Part shown: one piece after another, positions 5,708-14,219 of the stretch
Position numbering within the stretch: the stretch's first letter is position 1
Layout: the number at the start of each line of letters is the position of its first letter
Assembly (NCBI GenBank): GCA_964503455.1
Contig: CAZCZR010000027.1
Span: 1 to 21,761 of the forward strand
Reading direction: 5' to 3'
DNA: 21,761 nucleotides
Source of the DNA: CAZCZR01 sp964503455
GTDB taxonomy: Bacteria > Bacillota > Clostridia > UBA1381
The notes under the pieces: generated by a model
The model's input: the letters and a program-made list of their open reading frames with translations, nothing else
Databases searched by the model: none
What the model was told of the DNA's origin: nothing
Translations under genes and position numbers: made by a program

Positions 5708-8700
5708 ATGGATCCATTACACATGGGAATAGACGTCGGCTCAACGACAGTAAAGGTCGTTGTCACCGACAATGACAATAAAATATTATTTTCCGAATAC
5801 CAGCGTCATTTTTCAGATATAAAAAGCACCGTCGCAGAGCTTTTCGCCATGGCGGGAAACTGTGTGGGAGACAGAGAGTTTACCGTTGTGATAACAGGCT
5901 CGGGCGGTCTGCTGCTTTCAAAAATGCTGGGACTTTCTTTTGTGCAGGAGGTCATCGCGACAAAGAAGGCTGTGCTTACTTTCCTGCCCGAAACCGACGT
6001 TGTGATCGAGCTTGGAGGCGAGGACGCGAAAATACTCTATCTCACAAACGGTATCGAGCAGCGCATGAACGGCACCTGTGCCGGCGGCACCGGCTCTTTT
6101 ATCGATCAGATGGCTATCCTTTTAAAGACCGACGCAGACGGTCTTAATTCTCTTGCCGAAAAGCACAAGATTATATATCCTATAGCGGCGCGCTGCGGCG
6201 TGTTCGCCAAATCGGACGTGCAGCCGCTCCTCAATGAGGGAGCCTCAAAAGAGGACGTTGCCGCTTCGATACTTCAGGCGGTCGTGACGCAGACAATAAG
6301 CGGTCTGGCGCAGGGCAGGCAGATAAAGGGAAATATCGTATTTCTCGGCGGTCCGCTGCACTTTTTGCCGCAGTTAAGACGGCAGTTTGAGCAAACCTTG
6401 GCGGACGTTGCCGAATCCTTCAACACGCCCGAAAACGGTCAGATCTATATTGCTCTCGGCGCGGCGCTTATGTACGGCAAGGATGATAAGCTCTTTACCG
6501 TTGCCGCTTTAAAAAAGGCGCTTGCCGAGTCCAAAGGCGTTGACAACGAGATTTCGCGAATGAGAGCCTTGTTTGAAAACGAAGCCGAGAAAAAGGAATT
6601 TTTCGACCGCCACGCCAAAGACGTAGCGCAGCGCGGAGATATAAAAAAGGCGCGCGGACCCGTATTTTTAGGTCTTGACGTCGGCTCCACCACGATAAAG
6701 GCGGCGCTGATTGACGAAAACGGCGTTATACTCTACACCTACTACGACAAAAACGAGGGAAGTCCCATTATCCGCGGCGTTGCCATACTGCGCCAGATAT
6801 ACGATCTTCTTCCCAAAGACGCCTTTATCGCCAATGCCTGCGCAACAGGCTACGGCGAGCTTCTTTTAAAAGCCGCGTTCCGTATTCCCGAAGGCGAGAT
6901 AGAAACCATCGCCCATTACAAGGCGGCGAACTTCTTCGCTCCGGGCGTTGATTTCATTGTTGACATCGGCGGTCAGGATATGAAGTGCATGAGGATCAAA
7001 AACGGCGTTATCGACTCGATCATGCTGAACGAAGCCTGTTCATCGGGCTGCGGTTCCTTTATACAGACCTTTGCGGAAGGTCTCGGACTCGATACCGTGT
7101 CCTTTGCCGAGGAGGCGCTCACCGCCGAAAATGCGATCGATCTCGGCACGCGCTGCACGGTATTTATGAACTCCCGCGTTAAGCAGGCCCAGAAGGAGGG
7201 CGCGACTGTCGGCGATATAAGCGCCGGACTTTCGTACTCCGTTGTAAGGAACGCTCTTTACAAGGTCATCAAGCTGCGCGACACCTCATTAATGGGCGAC
7301 AAGATAGTCGTTCAGGGCGGGACGTTTAACAACAACGCCATACTCCGCTGCTTTGAGCTTGTAACGGGCAAAGAGGTCATCCGCCCCGATATTGCGGGAA
7401 TAATGGGCGCGTTCGGCTCCGCGCTTATAGCAAAAGAACGCTGGAGCGCAAATGAATGTGACATAATCAAAGAGGATGAGCTTGACACGTTTGACTTCAC
7501 AAACACACTCACACGCTGCCAAAAATGCAACAATCACTGTCAGCTTACAATAACAGAATTTTCCGACGGGAGCCGTTTCGTATCGGGCAACCGCTGCGAG
7601 CGCGGCGCGGGTATTGAAAAGAAGAAAAACACCCTGCCCAATCTCTACGACTATAAATACAAGCGCTGCTTCGATTATAAGCCGCTGAAAGACGCTCCGC
7701 GCGGCGTTATAGGGCTGCCGAGGGTTCTTAATATGTACGAGAACTATCCCCTGTGGTTTACCTTCTTTACAGAGCTTGGCTTTGAGGTGAAAATATCCGG
7801 CAGAAGCACTCACGAGCTGTATGAAAAGGGCATAAACTCGATCCCAAGCGAGAGCGCGTGCTATCCGGCAAAGCTGGTACACGGTCATATACAGGATCTT
7901 CTCGACAAGGGCGTAACCACCATATTCTATCCGTGCATACCGTATGAGCAGATAGAGTATTCCGATGCGGGCAATCATTTCAACTGCCCTATGGTAACCT
8001 CATATCCGGAGGTTATACACAACAACATGGATTCGGTGCGGGCGCCCGGCGTGACGTTTTTATATCCGTTTATAAACCTTGCCGACAGACCGTCGTTTGT
8101 ACGGCAAATGACAAAAACCATGAAACGCTTCGGCGTGTCGGAGAGCGAGGTCGCTCAAGCGTCGGAAAAGGCGTTCGCGGAGCTTGCGGCGTTTAAAGGC
8201 GACATACGCAAAAAGGGCGAGGAAACCATCGCATATATAACAAAAAACAATATCAAGGGCATAGTGCTTGCGGGCAGACCGTACCACATTGATCCCGAAG
8301 TGAACCACGGTATGCCGGATATGATAACATCTCTGGGCTTTGCGGTCCTCACGGAGGATTCAGTGGCGCATCTGGGTCACCTGCAGCGCGATATAAGAGT
8401 TGTTGACCAATGGGCGTACCATACGCGTCTTTACGAAGCCGCCGCGGAGGTCATAAAGGTCAATAACCTTGAGCTTATACAGCTTAATTCCTTCGGATGC
8501 GGTCTTGATGCGGTAACCACCGATCAGGTGCAGGAGATATTGCAGTCGCACGAGAAGATATACACCACGCTTAAAATAGACGAGATCTCAAACCTCGGCA
8601 CCGCAAGGATACGCGTGCGCTCATTAAAAGCCGCGATCGGCGAGCGCGACGCGAGAAACTTTGTGCCGCAGGCAGTGGACAAATACACTATTGACCGTGT

Positions 8701-9940
8701 TCTTTTCACAAAGGAGGACAGGAAAAAGCACACTATCATAGTGCCGCAGATGAGTCCGATACATTTCAGGCTGTTCGAGGCGGCTCTGAACCAATGCGGA
8801 TATAATGTTGACGTGCTGAAAACAGCGACGCACGAGGATATAGAAGCGGGTCTTAAAAGCGTCAACAACGACGCGTGCTATCCGTCTATAATAGTGACGG
8901 GTCAGCTGGTAAACGCTTTTATAAGCGGCAAATACGACCCCGACAACACCTCTGTAATGATAACACAGACAGGCGGCGGCTGCAGAGCCACAAACTATAT
9001 CGCGTTTTTGAGAAAGGCTCTCAAAGAGGCAGGTTATCCGAATGTTCCGGTAATATCCTTAAATGTTTCCGGTCTTGAAGGAAATCCCGGCTTTAAAATA
9101 TCGCTGCCGATGATCAATTATCTTGTCAAGTCGTGCATACTCGGCGATCTGCTTATGACGCTTCAAATGCGCGTGCGTCCGTATGAGGTAAATAAAGGCG
9201 AAACCGACGCTCTTACGGAAAAGTGGATCAATCGCATCGCCGGCGACATCCTCGCGGGCAGGCATCTTAAAATGAATAATATTATTGACGAAATAGTCGA
9301 TGAGTTTGACGCCGTGCCGTATGACGAGAGCGTCAGAAAACCGCAGGTCGGCGTTGTCGGGGAAATTCTTGTGAAATTCCACCCCGACGCGAACAACAAT
9401 GTTGTAAAAGTCATTGAGGACGAGGGCGGCGAAGCCGTTATGCCGGCTCTTATGGATTTTATGCTGTATTGTCTTTACAACAACAACTTCAAGCATGACA
9501 ACCTCGGCACAAAGAAAATGTCGGCGACGCTTTGCAATATGGCGATATGGTATCTGGAGCATAACCGCGATCATGTCATAACGGCAATGCAGCGCAAGCC
9601 GCGTTTTGCAAGCCGTATACCACGCGATATTTCCGCGACAGCAGAGGGCGCGAAAAAGATACTCCAGCTCGGTCACTGCACCGGCGAGGGCTGGTTCCTT
9701 ACCGGCGAGATGGTGGAGCTTATTAAAAACGGCGTTCCGAATATCATATGCGTTCAGCCGTTCGCGTGTCTGCCGAACCATGTTACCGGCAAGGGCATGA
9801 TAAAGGAGCTGCGCCGTCAGTTCCCCGAATCAAATATCGTTCCCATTGACTACGACCCCGGCGCCAGCGAGGTAAATCAGCTCAACCGTATCAAGCTGAT
9901 GATGGCAATGGCATTTGAAAATCTGGAAAAGCAGCAATAA
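5708..9940 (+). CDS. Giant 2-hydroxyacyl-CoA dehydratase activase: tandem activase modules fused to a dehydratase-related region
   Basis: The protein has 1410 residues. Module 1 (about 5-260) and module 2 (about 319-580) are each HgdC/BcrAD-type ASKHA ATPases. Both begin with a phosphate loop (GIDVGSTTVK 7-16; GLDVGSTTIK 322-331) and carry a GGEDAK/GGQDMK motif (103-108; 421-426). Cluster cysteines are C124 and C163 in module 1, and C444 and C483 in module 2. A cysteine cluster follows (C604, C607, C611, C630), then a region of the DUF2229/COG3580-COG3581 type (about 665-1400) with ACYP motifs (717-720, 1056-1059) and conserved C743, C931, C1092, C1324 and C1354. Single-module relatives use ATP hydrolysis to push an electron from a [4Fe-4S] cluster into a dehydratase. 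This long architecture is recurrent in anaerobes, but its substrate is unknown. It is monocistronic. No CoA-transferase or HgdAB-type dehydratase lies nearby. Confidence 0.92.
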   Translation: MDPLHMGIDVGSTTVKVVVTDNDNKILFSEYQRHFSDIKSTVAELFAMAGNCVGDREFTVVITGSGGLLLSKMLGLSFVQEVIATKKAVLTFLPETDVVIELGGEDAKILYLTNGIEQRMNGTCAGGTGSFIDQMAILLKTDADGLNSLAEKHKIIYPIAARCGVFAKSDVQPLLNEGASKEDVAASILQAVVTQTISGLAQGRQIKGNIVFLGGPLHFLPQLRRQFEQTLADVAESFNTPENGQIYIALGAALMYGKDDKLFTVAALKKALAESKGVDNEISRMRALFENEAEKKEFFDRHAKDVAQRGDIKKARGPVFLGLDVGSTTIKAALIDENGVILYTYYDKNEGSPIIRGVAILRQIYDLLPKDAFIANACATGYGELLLKAAFRIPEGEIETIAHYKAANFFAPGVDFIVDIGGQDMKCMRIKNGVIDSIMLNEACSSGCGSFIQTFAEGLGLDTVSFAEEALTAENAIDLGTRCTVFMNSRVKQAQKEGATVGDISAGLSYSVVRNALYKVIKLRDTSLMGDKIVVQGGTFNNNAILRCFELVTGKEVIRPDIAGIMGAFGSALIAKERWSANECDIIKEDELDTFDFTNTLTRCQKCNNHCQLTITEFSDGSRFVSGNRCERGAGIEKKKNTLPNLYDYKYKRCFDYKPLKDAPRGVIGLPRVLNMYENYPLWFTFFTELGFEVKISGRSTHELYEKGINSIPSESACYPAKLVHGHIQDLLDKGVTTIFYPCIPYEQIEYSDAGNHFNCPMVTSYPEVIHNNMDSVRAPGVTFLYPFINLADRPSFVRQMTKTMKRFGVSESEVAQASEKAFAELAAFKGDIRKKGEETIAYITKNNIKGIVLAGRPYHIDPEVNHGMPDMITSLGFAVLTEDSVAHLGHLQRDIRVVDQWAYHTRLYEAAAEVIKVNNLELIQLNSFGCGLDAVTTDQVQEILQSHEKIYTTLKIDEISNLGTARIRVRSLKAAIGERDARNFVPQAVDKYTIDRVLFTKEDRKKHTIIVPQMSPIHFRLFEAALNQCGYNVDVLKTATHEDIEAGLKSVNNDACYPSIIVTGQLVNAFISGKYDPDNTSVMITQTGGGCRATNYIAFLRKALKEAGYPNVPVISLNVSGLEGNPGFKISLPMINYLVKSCILGDLLMTLQMRVRPYEVNKGETDALTEKWINRIAGDILAGRHLKMNNIIDEIVDEFDAVPYDESVRKPQVGVVGEILVKFHPDANNNVVKVIEDEGGEAVMPALMDFMLYCLYNNNFKHDNLGTKKMSATLCNMAIWYLEHNRDHVITAMQRKPRFASRIPRDISATAEGAKKILQLGHCTGEGWFLTGEMVELIKNGVPNIICVQPFACLPNHVTGKGMIKELRRQFPESNIVPIDYDPGASEVNQLNRIKLMMAMAFENLEKQQ

Positions 9941-9943
9941 TAT

Positions 9944-10043
9944 NNNNNNNNNNNNNNNNNNNNNNNNNNNNNNNNNNNNNNNNNNNNNNNNNNNNNNNNN
10001 NNNNNNNNNNNNNNNNNNNNNNNNNNNNNNNNNNNNNNNNNNN
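9944..10043. other. Assembly gap of 100 N
   Basis: Exactly 100 unknown bases, the usual placeholder for a scaffold join of unknown size. It starts 3 bases after the activase stop codon and removes the 3' end of the pseudouridine synthase gene and any terminators between these convergent genes. The true distance could be larger or smaller. Confidence 0.98.
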
Positions 10044-10930
10044 TTTTTACACTTCCCCCAAAATGCCCGCATATCCTCCGCCATGGGCGCTTCAAGAGTC
10101 AGGCTTTCCCCTGTGACCGGCTGTATAAGCTCCGCGTGGTATGAATGAAGGGCATGACGGCTCATACCGTCGTTTTCCGTGCCGTAAAGCCAATCGCCGG
10201 CAAGCGGATGACCTATGTGCGCCATATGAACCCGTATCTGATGCGTTCTTCCCGTTTCGGGCGCCACCTCTGCAAGAGAATATCCTCCTGCGCTTTCAAT
10301 AAGCTGCCAACGCGTGACGGCGCGCTTTCCCTCCGGCGACACAATACGCTTTATCGCGCTGCCCGCTTCCCTTGCTATCGGAGCATCGATAACGCCCTTT
10401 TCTTCCGGCGTGCCGCGCACTATCGCAAGATATTTGCGGTGAAAATTTCCGGCTTTTATCTGTGACGACAGTCTTTCGTGGGCATACGCGTTTTTGGCTA
10501 TAAGCATAAGTCCCGATGTGTCAGCGTCAAGGCGGTTCACCGCCCTAAACACAAATTCCCCTCCGTAATATCCCATTACCGCATTGGAAAGCGTCCCGCT
10601 GTAATGCCCTGGCGAAATATGCGTCGGCATACCGGCGGGCTTGTTCACCGCAAGAATATCCTCGTCCTCGTACACAACATCAACCGGTATATCCTCCGGT
10701 ATTATATTTTCAGAAGGGATTTCATCTCTTAAAGTGAGCGTGATCTCGTCCCCCGCATTAAGAGAACGTGTCACTTTGACACGTTCTCCGTTTACCATGA
10801 TCCCGTCCTCGCCGCGTTTGAGCGCGGCAAGGCAGGAGCCGGACATCTTCAGTCCGCGTTTTAGAAGCTCTTTGACCCTTATCGGACACATACCGGCCGT
10901 TATTACGGTTGTTATTTTTCTTTCAAGCAT
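10044..10930 (-). CDS. RluA-family pseudouridine synthase, 3' end lost in the gap
   Basis: About 295 residues are visible of a cytoplasmic enzyme that converts uridine to pseudouridine in rRNA or tRNA. An S4-like RNA-binding region (about 15-68) precedes the catalytic domain. The catalytic aspartate is D135 in VNRLDADTSG, and GRTHQIRVH (227-235) is the second family motif. Family members usually have His before RLD, and here it is Asn (N132). The reading frame runs into the N gap without a stop, and judging from family length only a few residues are missing. The ATG at 10930 starts 2 bases after the stop of the glycosyltransferase gene. A TTG at 10951 in frame is possible but less likely. No strong ribosome site is seen, which suggests translational coupling. 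The target site (RluB/C/D-like or other) cannot be named. Confidence 0.9.
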
Positions 10931-10932
10931 TT

Positions 10933-13900
10933 CTATATTATAAGCACCCAATCAAACCATTTGAGCATCTTTCCGTACTCCGCGGTTATCGGATAGCCGG
11001 AAAGCACCGGATAGAACATCACAAACAGTCCGACCGCTATCGCCGCATATACCGCATACGCCGCTATAACGCCTTTTTTGCGTCGGGCCTTGTCGTAAAA
11101 CAGCTTGACCGCATATCCTATGGCAAGCGCCAAAAACGGAACCGAGGGGAAATAGTGGTATATAAACGTAAGTCTTGTAATCGGTATCCACGACACTATC
11201 TGCGCCAGATACGCTATGAACAAAAATCCCGCTTTTTTATCTTTTTTCGCAAGCCACATATATGCCATATACATCATAGCGGCAAAGCCCGTCCACCATA
11301 CCGCCGGATTTCCGAAGGCGCTTATGCCCTCTTTCAGTCCTTCAGCCGTGGTGCCCGTATAATAAAGTATAGGCTTCTTCATCACTATCCACTCATACCA
11401 CCTGGAAGAATACGGATGCTCGGAGCCGACAACCGTTTTTGAGTGGTAAGTGTACATAGCCGACTGATTTTCCAATATGGTTTTGAGCCCGTGAGAGTCG
11501 GGCGCCTGCAGGTACATAAAATACGAGCCTGCATATATAAGCGCCGGTACCACTATAAAGAATATACAGCAGAATATTATCGTATTCCTTGTGTATACGG
11601 GGAACTTTTCGATAATGTCCTTATGCTTTATGCCGTTCGTTTCCTTTGACGGGAATTTCTTGGCGTAAAGGTATTCCTTGTAACGCTTGTAAAGCGATAT
11701 AAAGAACAGCACCGCAAGTCCCATTGCCGCGTATATGCCCGTCCACTTTGACGCTATACCGAAGCCCATTGCTATACCGCACAATCCCAGAGGTATAAAT
11801 GTCTTTTTAAGCGGCGTATCATAAAAGCTCAGCGACAGGTAACGGAACATCAGATAATACATCAGCATTATAAAGAACGTTGCGTAAACGTCTATCGTCG
11901 CTATCCTCGACTGCGTGAAGTGCATGAAGTCCACCGTATACAGCAGACACGTCAGCGCCGCAAGCCATGTCTTTTTAAGCAGCGACTTTGCGAACAGATA
12001 TATTACCGGCACCATAAGTATGCCGATGAATGTTCCCGCGATTCTCCAGCCGAACGGGTTCATGCCGAATATCTTTATTCCCAGCGCTATAAGCACCTTT
12101 CCGAAAGGCGGATGCGTCCACTCGTATACAGGCAGATGGTTCACAAACTCATATCCTGTACGCGCGTGATATATCTCATCAAAGATCGTTCCGTTCTTAA
12201 ATGTCGCTCTGTCCGGTACAAGCTCCTGCTCATCAAACAGCGCGCTGTATTCCTGCTTTATTTCAGGCTCTATTTTCTGACCGGACGAATCCTTCATATA
12301 AAATTCGTTCAGCTCAAGCCTGTCCGCGGCATTGGTTGAAAGCGTTACGTACCTCGCGTTTACCGTGGAAACGCTTTTTTGCGTCCAGTAAAATACAGCG
12401 GCGGAGGTTATCTGCTCGGTTTTTATGACCTTTTTCGACTCGTCGCGGAACTCGATCGTAAGCGCTCTTTCTTCGCCAAATTCCTTGCTTCCGTTAAAGA
12501 AGCCGTATCTGCTTATCTCCACCTCTTTTCCGCAGTCGATCGTTACGGGGTTATTGTAAAGATCCACGTGCGTTTCGGGAGCGTCCATGTCGCCGAGATT
12601 ATACAGCGCCACCGCCCCGTATACAAGCGTTATCGCCGCGACGATGATCCAGTCGCGCGCGGTCATCTTTCCCGCAAGATCGCTTGTCTGTATTTTCGGC
12701 GCGGATAGCCGTTTCTCCGGCGCGGGAGGCATTTGTTTCGGCTGCTGCTTTTGCTGCTTCTTCCCTTTCTTCGCCTCGGCCTTCACAGGCTCTTTATAGT
12801 CAATGTAGCGTTTCTTTGAATTATACATAATGTATATGTATATCGCTATATTTATCCACGATGCCGCAACGATTACCGGACTTTTGAAATATTTATTTAT
12901 GTCCTGCTCGTATATAAACAGCACCCACGCGGTATTGAACATCTGTGACAGTGTAACAAGCGAATACATACCGAAGCCGTGAATATCCGGCTTCGTTATA
13001 AACGCCATAAGCAAAAGAACCATTGCGGGGAAAGCGTATCTGTCGTGCATTTTCGTCGATAGCATATACGTTGTGAAAACCAGCAGCGCTGCGGTAAAGT
13101 AATACTTCGCCGGATTTTTTGATTTGAAGAACAGATATGCCGAATATGCTACTATCAGCACAAGCGCGGCTGTCCCGACAAAGCTTATGAGCGGGGTAAG
13201 CTCGTTCCAGTTCATGCCGAAGGCTCCCCACATATTGAACGCGTTTACCGTTGCATATTGATACGATTCAAGCGTCTTTTTATACTGCTCTATAACGTTT
13301 CCGATACCGAACGGCAGCGCCATTATTACCATAAAAAGCACAGCTCCGAGACCGAACCCGAGATTTTTCCAAAAAAGCTTTTTGTCAAGCTTCGGCAAGA
13401 ACACCGTTTCTATGATGCCGAATATAAGCACCGGCGTCACGATAAGCGCCTGCGGCTTTATAAATATGCACACCGCAAAAAGAAAATACGCCGGTATCAT
13501 CTTCTTGTTCGCGATAAAGTAAAGCATCACAGCCATCACAAGGGTATACACCGCGTCAACCTGACCCCAGAGCGCCGAATTTACCACCGTTGCCGGATTG
13601 AACAGGTATACCGCCGCGATTACCAGCGAAGCGTTTACGCCGAAATTCTTTTTAGCCATCTTCCATATAAGCCCGCCCGTAAGTATATCGCATATGATCG
13701 CGGGGAGCTTCAAAAGCACCGTCGCGCTGCTCAGCTTGAACAGGCTTTTTATTGCGCCGATAACGTAAAGAATATACATATATCCCGGCGGATAATCCGT
13801 GAATGACTCGGAGGCATAAAAATTGCTTATACCGTTATTGAATATCATGCTTGACCATGAGTTGAAGCACTGCATATCCGTTTTGTGTCCCGAATATTTC

Positions 13901-14070
13901 GCGGCGCATATCAGCCTAATAATAAACGCCGCCAAAACCATGAGCGCAAACATTATTCCCGGCGTTTCTGTCCGGCTTTTAAGTCTTTTGCCGTCATCCG
14001 CAATCACACCGCTGTAAAGCAGATACATACATATGCCGGAAAGGACAAGCACTGTTAATATCGCTGTCAT
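10933..14070 (-). CDS. Membrane glycosyltransferase with two GT-C modules, C-terminal protein O-mannosyltransferase (PMT/GT39)
   Basis: The 1045-residue polytopic membrane protein has an N-terminal half (about 1-420) that is a GT-C type membrane glycosyltransferase with many hydrophobic segments. An early acidic motif in HKTDMQCF (62-69) and YPPGYMY (93-99) lie in the first outer loops. A basic Lys/Gln/Pro linker (about 425-465) leads to a second transmembrane start (about 473-490). An extracytoplasmic stretch of about 110 residues (495-605), beta-rich, looks like a small carbohydrate-binding sandwich. The C-terminal half (about 625-1045) is a PMT domain with FDEIYHARTGYEF (630-642), WTHPPFGK (651-658) and GMNPFGWR (669-676). 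PMT enzymes move mannose from a polyprenyl phosphate to Ser/Thr of exported proteins. Acceptor and sugar are not determined here. GAGGTGAT precedes the ATG. The pseudouridine synthase gene follows by 2 bases. Confidence 0.9.
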   Translation of the reverse strand: MTAILTVLVLSGICMYLLYSGVIADDGKRLKSRTETPGIMFALMVLAAFIIRLICAAKYSGHKTDMQCFNSWSSMIFNNGISNFYASESFTDYPPGYMYILYVIGAIKSLFKLSSATVLLKLPAIICDILTGGLIWKMAKKNFGVNASLVIAAVYLFNPATVVNSALWGQVDAVYTLVMAVMLYFIANKKMIPAYFLFAVCIFIKPQALIVTPVLIFGIIETVFLPKLDKKLFWKNLGFGLGAVLFMVIMALPFGIGNVIEQYKKTLESYQYATVNAFNMWGAFGMNWNELTPLISFVGTAALVLIVAYSAYLFFKSKNPAKYYFTAALLVFTTYMLSTKMHDRYAFPAMVLLLMAFITKPDIHGFGMYSLVTLSQMFNTAWVLFIYEQDINKYFKSPVIVAASWINIAIYIYIMYNSKKRYIDYKEPVKAEAKKGKKQQKQQPKQMPPAPEKRLSAPKIQTSDLAGKMTARDWIIVAAITLVYGAVALYNLGDMDAPETHVDLYNNPVTIDCGKEVEISRYGFFNGSKEFGEERALTIEFRDESKKVIKTEQITSAAVFYWTQKSVSTVNARYVTLSTNAADRLELNEFYMKDSSGQKIEPEIKQEYSALFDEQELVPDRATFKNGTIFDEIYHARTGYEFVNHLPVYEWTHPPFGKVLIALGIKIFGMNPFGWRIAGTFIGILMVPVIYLFAKSLLKKTWLAALTCLLYTVDFMHFTQSRIATIDVYATFFIMLMYYLMFRYLSLSFYDTPLKKTFIPLGLCGIAMGFGIASKWTGIYAAMGLAVLFFISLYKRYKEYLYAKKFPSKETNGIKHKDIIEKFPVYTRNTIIFCCIFFIVVPALIYAGSYFMYLQAPDSHGLKTILENQSAMYTYHSKTVVGSEHPYSSRWYEWIVMKKPILYYTGTTAEGLKEGISAFGNPAVWWTGFAAMMYMAYMWLAKKDKKAGFLFIAYLAQIVSWIPITRLTFIYHYFPSVPFLALAIGYAVKLFYDKARRKKGVIAAYAVYAAIAVGLFVMFYPVLSGYPITAEYGKMLKWFDWVLII

Positions 14071-14097
14071 TTTATCACCTCATACAAATAATATTAC

Positions 14098-14114
14098 ATA
14101 GTATATTGTACTAT
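14098..14114. repeat. Operator-like inverted repeat in the divergent promoter region
   Basis: ATAGTA (14098-14103) and TACTAT (14109-14114) with a 5-base spacer. It covers the -10 box and start region of the leftward glycosyltransferase promoter, a position where a repressor could act. AT-rich palindromes of this size also occur by chance. Confidence 0.35.
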
Positions 14115-14133
14115 ACTTCAGAGAAAAAATCAA
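14105..14133 (-). promoter_or_regulatory. Sigma-A promoter of the glycosyltransferase-pseudouridine synthase operon
   Basis: On the minus strand: TTGATT (plus 14128-14133), 17-base spacer, TACAAT (plus 14105-14110). The leader is about 27 bases. Its -35 box lies 9 bases from the rightward hpf -35-like box, so the two promoters stand back to back. Confidence 0.7.
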
Positions 14134-14142
14134 GAAAAATTT

Positions 14143-14167
14143 GTTTAATTCTTAAAAAAAGGGGTAA
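14143..14167 (+). promoter_or_regulatory. Sigma-B-like promoter of hpf
   Basis: GTTTAA (14143-14148), 13-base spacer, GGGTAA (14162-14167). This matches the general-stress sigma-B consensus (GTTTAA, 12-14 bases, GGGTAT) at 11 of 12 positions. No good sigma-A pair with normal spacing is seen for this gene. In B. subtilis hpf is controlled by sigma-B and sigma-H. Related sporulation sigmas (F, G) accept similar boxes, so the exact factor is uncertain. Confidence 0.55.
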
Positions 14168-14219
14168 GTATATATCAGAAAGGCGTCAGCCTAAACCAAC
14201 AAAAGCAAGGAGTGATTTT

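Noticed and set aside
7289..7978. A 229-codon minus-strand frame inside the activase gene
   Set aside because: It is the shadow of a conserved coding region, with no ribosome site and no recognisable protein family.
9830..10951. One open frame of 373 codons through the N run as a complete pseudouridine synthase
   Set aside because: The part left of the gap is the antisense strand of the activase gene. The unknown bases only hide the real stop.
14106..14219. N-terminal extension of hpf
   Set aside because: It would overlap the promoter, has no ribosome site and adds residues not found in HPF proteins. ATG 14220 has AAGGAG.
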